Shown piece by piece: positions 62,501 through 64,000 of a DNA stretch of 64,000 nt. The position numbers and the translations under genes are program-made. Below the pieces are notes generated by a model that ran no database searches, was not told the origin of the DNA, and saw only the letters and a program-made list of their open reading frames with translations. Each line of letters begins with the position of its first letter. The stretch's first letter is position 1. Source of the stretch: Corallium rubrum (lineage: Eukaryota; Cnidaria; Anthozoa; Scleralcyonacea; Coralliidae); assembly GCA_964035015.1 (NCBI GenBank), contig OZ035999.1, forward strand, positions 124,001-188,000, read 5' to 3'.

Positions 62501-63566
62501 AGAAGCCCAAATTTCCCCAAAACAAACTATCCACGGCAAATTTTGAGAGTTAATAGCGCGAAAACTATGCATCAGATTCTCTTGAAATTTTCAGTGTGTG
62601 CCCCTGCCATGCTCCTCTGTACAGTAAAACAACAAAAATGCCAACGAATTTTTCATTTCATAGTCACTTTAAAAGGGACCGTTTTTGGCCAGCTAAGGCA
62701 GGATGGATTAAATTACAACATTTATGCTTTTCAGAGTTGATCGAGAGCACTATGTACCTTTATCAAGCGACAAAAGATTCCTATTTTCTTGATGTTGGAA
62801 GAGATATTCTACAATCGATAGAAACTAGTGCCAGAACGCAATGTGGATATGCATCGGTATGATCATAATTCCTTCTTTAATTTTATATTAACCCTTTACC
62901 ATCCGTGGGGTTTCTCTGTGAGGACTTGTGAGTCAGGTGCCGTACAAGAGAACAAGATCACATTAACACTTTGAGGCCTGGACCTCCCCCTGTGCTGAAT
63001 ATTATAAAATTGTCTGGTTCAAAGTGTAAAGAGATAGGTTTTAACACTTTGAGGCCTGGACCTCTCCCTGTGCTGAATAAAATCATCTGGCATTAGCCAG
63101 AATAAAATACTAAAGACTCGTTGTCAGGCTTCAAAGTGTAAACTTGCATAACCCTTTCGGATTGTTTCTCAGTGTTTGGTGTTCTTTTTAGGTAAAGAAC
63201 ATTCTCACTCATGAACTGGAAGACAAAATGGAATCATTTTTCTTAGCAGAAACAACTAAATATCTTTACTTGCTTTTCGACACAGACAACTTCATACATG
63301 GCAATGCCGAGATGTTGGATCATAATTTAAATTGCACTACTCATTCACAAGGGTATATTTTTAACACCGAGGCACACCCTATAGACATTGGTGCTCTTCA
63401 CTGTTGCCATAGTGATAAAAATAAACAACAACATACAGACTCAATAAAACTTCAAGAAGAAAGAGTGAAGATGTTGAGTCTGCTAAAATGTAATGCACGA
63501 GGCTATGAAGCGAGATTTTCCTTTCAAGGTGCATTTGTTGAAAATTCTGATAATATACAGAAATAG
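56087..63566 (+). CDS. EDEM2: EDEM2, ER degradation-enhancing alpha-mannosidase-like protein 2
   Basis: Twelve coding exons: 56087-56175, 56379-56489, 57234-57273, 57415-57520, 58162-58287, 58789-58926, 59259-59332, 59677-59818, 60837-60961, 61832-61976, 62735-62856, 63192-63566. Total 1593 bp, 530 residues, all phases and GT/AG borders agree. Glycosyl hydrolase family 47. In vertebrates EDEM2 acts in the ER lumen, where it starts mannose trimming that marks misfolded glycoproteins for ERAD. Residues 1-20 form a likely signal peptide ([14 protein letters not shown]). FETNIR carries Glu 111, matching the catalytic Glu 117 of human EDEM2; [11 protein letters not shown] carries Cys 59, matching human Cys 65, which forms a disulfide in the human protein. 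[28 protein letters not shown] and FNTEAHPID follow. The tail is shorter than the human one (530 against 578), so the tail disulfide may differ. Confidence 0.97.
57587..58102 (+). repeat. (CAGTA)n pentanucleotide microsatellite in EDEM2 intron 4
   Basis: About 100 copies of CAGTA with CAGTGCAACA and ACCAGTA variants recurring in blocks, about 515 bp. Because the period is 5, open frames appear on both strands (up to 187 codons rich in Tyr/Cys/Thr or Gln/Tyr/Ser); they are artefacts. Confidence 0.95.
58388..58605. repeat. Two TTAA-core hairpins in EDEM2 intron 5
   Basis: 58388-58487 (TTAACTCATTCCTGTCCGA..TCGGACAGGAAAGAGTTA) and 58503-58605 (weaker ends TAACTCATAATTTCCTGTCC..GGAAAGAGTTA). Both carry GAATAAAATC(G/A)TCTGGC(G/A)TTAG and CAGAATAAAATACTAAAG. 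Confidence 0.65.
58949..59115. mobile_element. 167-bp hairpin MITE in EDEM2 intron 6
   Basis: Ends AGGCCGATTTAGACAGC and GCTGTCTAAATCGGCCT, flanked by TAA/TTA. Inner arms CCTACAACTGT and ATACCTACAACACAAA with complements. Confidence 0.65.
59504..59605 (+). repeat. Compound microsatellite (AATC, CCGT, CTGT, TTTG)
   Basis: Short successive blocks: AATC x6, CCGT x8, CTGT/TTTG x6. In EDEM2 intron 7. Confidence 0.85.
60224..60308. repeat. Hairpin repeat with CACGAG..CGAGTG centre, copy 2
   Basis: Matches 43631-43715. The centre at 60263-60282 is CAC-GA-GGC..GCC-GA-GTG. Its right part resumes at about 60610 (CGAATGTTTTAAATAGCTTC) after a SINE. Confidence 0.6.
60309..60604 (+). mobile_element. SINE-like repeat, copy 3, with CTAAA tail
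   Basis: Body as at 39052-39330 and 46075-46311, ending in (CTAAA)n then (TTTAG)n, an inverted tail. It inserted inside the preceding hairpin repeat, with the sequence on both sides matching 43700-43735. In EDEM2 intron 8. Confidence 0.65.
61691..61776 (+). repeat. Hairpin with hammerhead-like loop in EDEM2 intron 9
   Basis: GGTTAGATATGCCGAAACAG..AGAACG pairs with CGTTCTCCGTTTCGG..TATATCTAACC. The loop reads GAGGGCTTCGCTCAAAACGT, close to the core of the repeat at 54250. Non-coding. Confidence 0.5.
62044..62163. repeat. TTAA-core repeat, TTAACCGTTTGCTAGATGCC type
   Basis: The left end TTAACCGTTTGC..CCTAGGATGTCTGAGG and the right end CAGCCAGGAATAGGTTAA are partly complementary. The core is GTAAAATATGGTGTTAGACAG. 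In EDEM2 intron 10. Confidence 0.55.
62172..62711. repeat. TTAA-core repeat interrupted by a long hairpin
   Basis: Left end TTAACCCATTGCTGCCTAGG, right end CTAAGGCAGGATGGATTAA. The interior is split by the inverted repeat at 62234-62662. In EDEM2 intron 10. Confidence 0.6.
62234..62662. mobile_element. 429-bp hairpin element with about 185-bp arms
   Basis: TATGAAATGAAAAATTCGTT and GGCATTTTTGTT on the left are mirrored at 62630-62662. Complementarity continues through ATGGCAGGAGCACTCACTGA, GAATCTGATGC and ATGACGTACGCAGATGGA. The transcript of this intron would fold into a long, slightly mismatched duplex. No ORF. Confidence 0.7.
62890..63142. repeat. TTAA-core repeats, CACTTTGAGGCCTGGACC type
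   Basis: Two copies (about 62963-63030, truncated; 63041-63142) starting AACACTTTGAGGCCTGGACC and ending CTTCAAAGTGTAA. The second has GAATAAAATCATCTGGCATT and AGCCAGAATAAAATACTAAA. At 62890 another start TTAACCCTTTACCATCCG. In EDEM2 intron 11. Confidence 0.55.
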
Positions 63567-64000
63567 TCAAGTGTATACTAAATCATACTGTTGGGGGGTA
63601 GATATTTTCTGGATTGCTGAATGAGGAGTGATGCTAGGCATATACTATTCGCAGGATCTCTGGGGAGTGGGTGGAGTACTCCACACCCACACCTCCCAGA
63701 GTGCCTGCGAGAGCCTGCTTCGCAGGCTAGGCATATACAATAATACATGCATATTTTCATGTTGTGACAATAGATAACTAATCATAAAACTAAGTGTGAG
63801 TTTTAAGTGTATTAATATTCAGTTTGCATTCAATTCAATCCCTTGTATGTGGTATAGCAGTAATTATACCACATAATTTCTTTGCTAGAGCTGCACTACC
63901 ACAAACTACTTGTCTTGACATTATGTCTACAGGTTCACCTAGAAAGAAGAAAGATAAATGCAGTTTCAAAGGGAGGGAGGGAGGGAGGGAGGGAGGGAGG
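63567..64000. other. Downstream of EDEM2
   Basis: 3' flank. A hairpin at about 63650-63735 (GGAGTGGGTGGAGTACTCCA.. and CCTGCTTCGCAGG), AT-rich sequence, and a (GGGA)n run from 63971 to the window edge. No further gene seen. Confidence 0.5.

Overview
The window is nuclear DNA of an animal, most likely a cnidarian (anthozoan-like). This rests on many short introns with GT..AG borders, AT-rich intergenic DNA crowded with small hairpin transposons, single-copy animal genes (DHX16, EDEM2) and a RING/B-box (TRIM) protein fused to a TLDc domain. The assignment to Cnidaria is inference; no sequence search was possible.

Left half (1-38540): four tandem copies of one segment, starting near 1, 10053, 15229 and 30498. 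Each full copy carries one minus-strand gene of three coding exons: a long RING/B-box/coiled-coil exon spliced in phase to two exons that together encode a TLDc domain (genes A, B, C). Copy 2 has lost the gene, and a 1.8-kb array of a 30-bp CCA-rich minisatellite lies at the break. In copy 3 a 6.6-kb foldback element, whose inverted repeats are long arrays of a 10-bp satellite, sits about 65 bp upstream of the ATG of gene B. In copy 4 a 3.2-kb DNA transposon with an intact 671-residue transposase, matching terminal repeats and a TTAA target duplication splits the first exon of gene C. Comparing copies gives clean empty sites for several of these insertions.

Right half (38541-64000): two conserved single-copy genes, head to head. 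DHX16 (minus strand, 20 coding exons, 1025 residues) is a DEAH-box spliceosomal helicase. EDEM2 (plus strand, 12 coding exons, 530 residues) is an ER mannosidase-like protein of glycoprotein quality control. Their start codons are 221 bp apart and probably share a bidirectional promoter. All exon joins were checked for phase and GT/AG borders. Their introns are packed with hairpin MITEs, tRNA/5S-like SINEs, microsatellites, and repeats with hammerhead-ribozyme-like cores.

The most unusual material is the 10-bp-satellite foldback element, the transposon-split TRIM-TLDc gene, a dispersed repeat whose core is conserved while its complementary arms change, and recurring hairpins with a tandem G-A internal loop.
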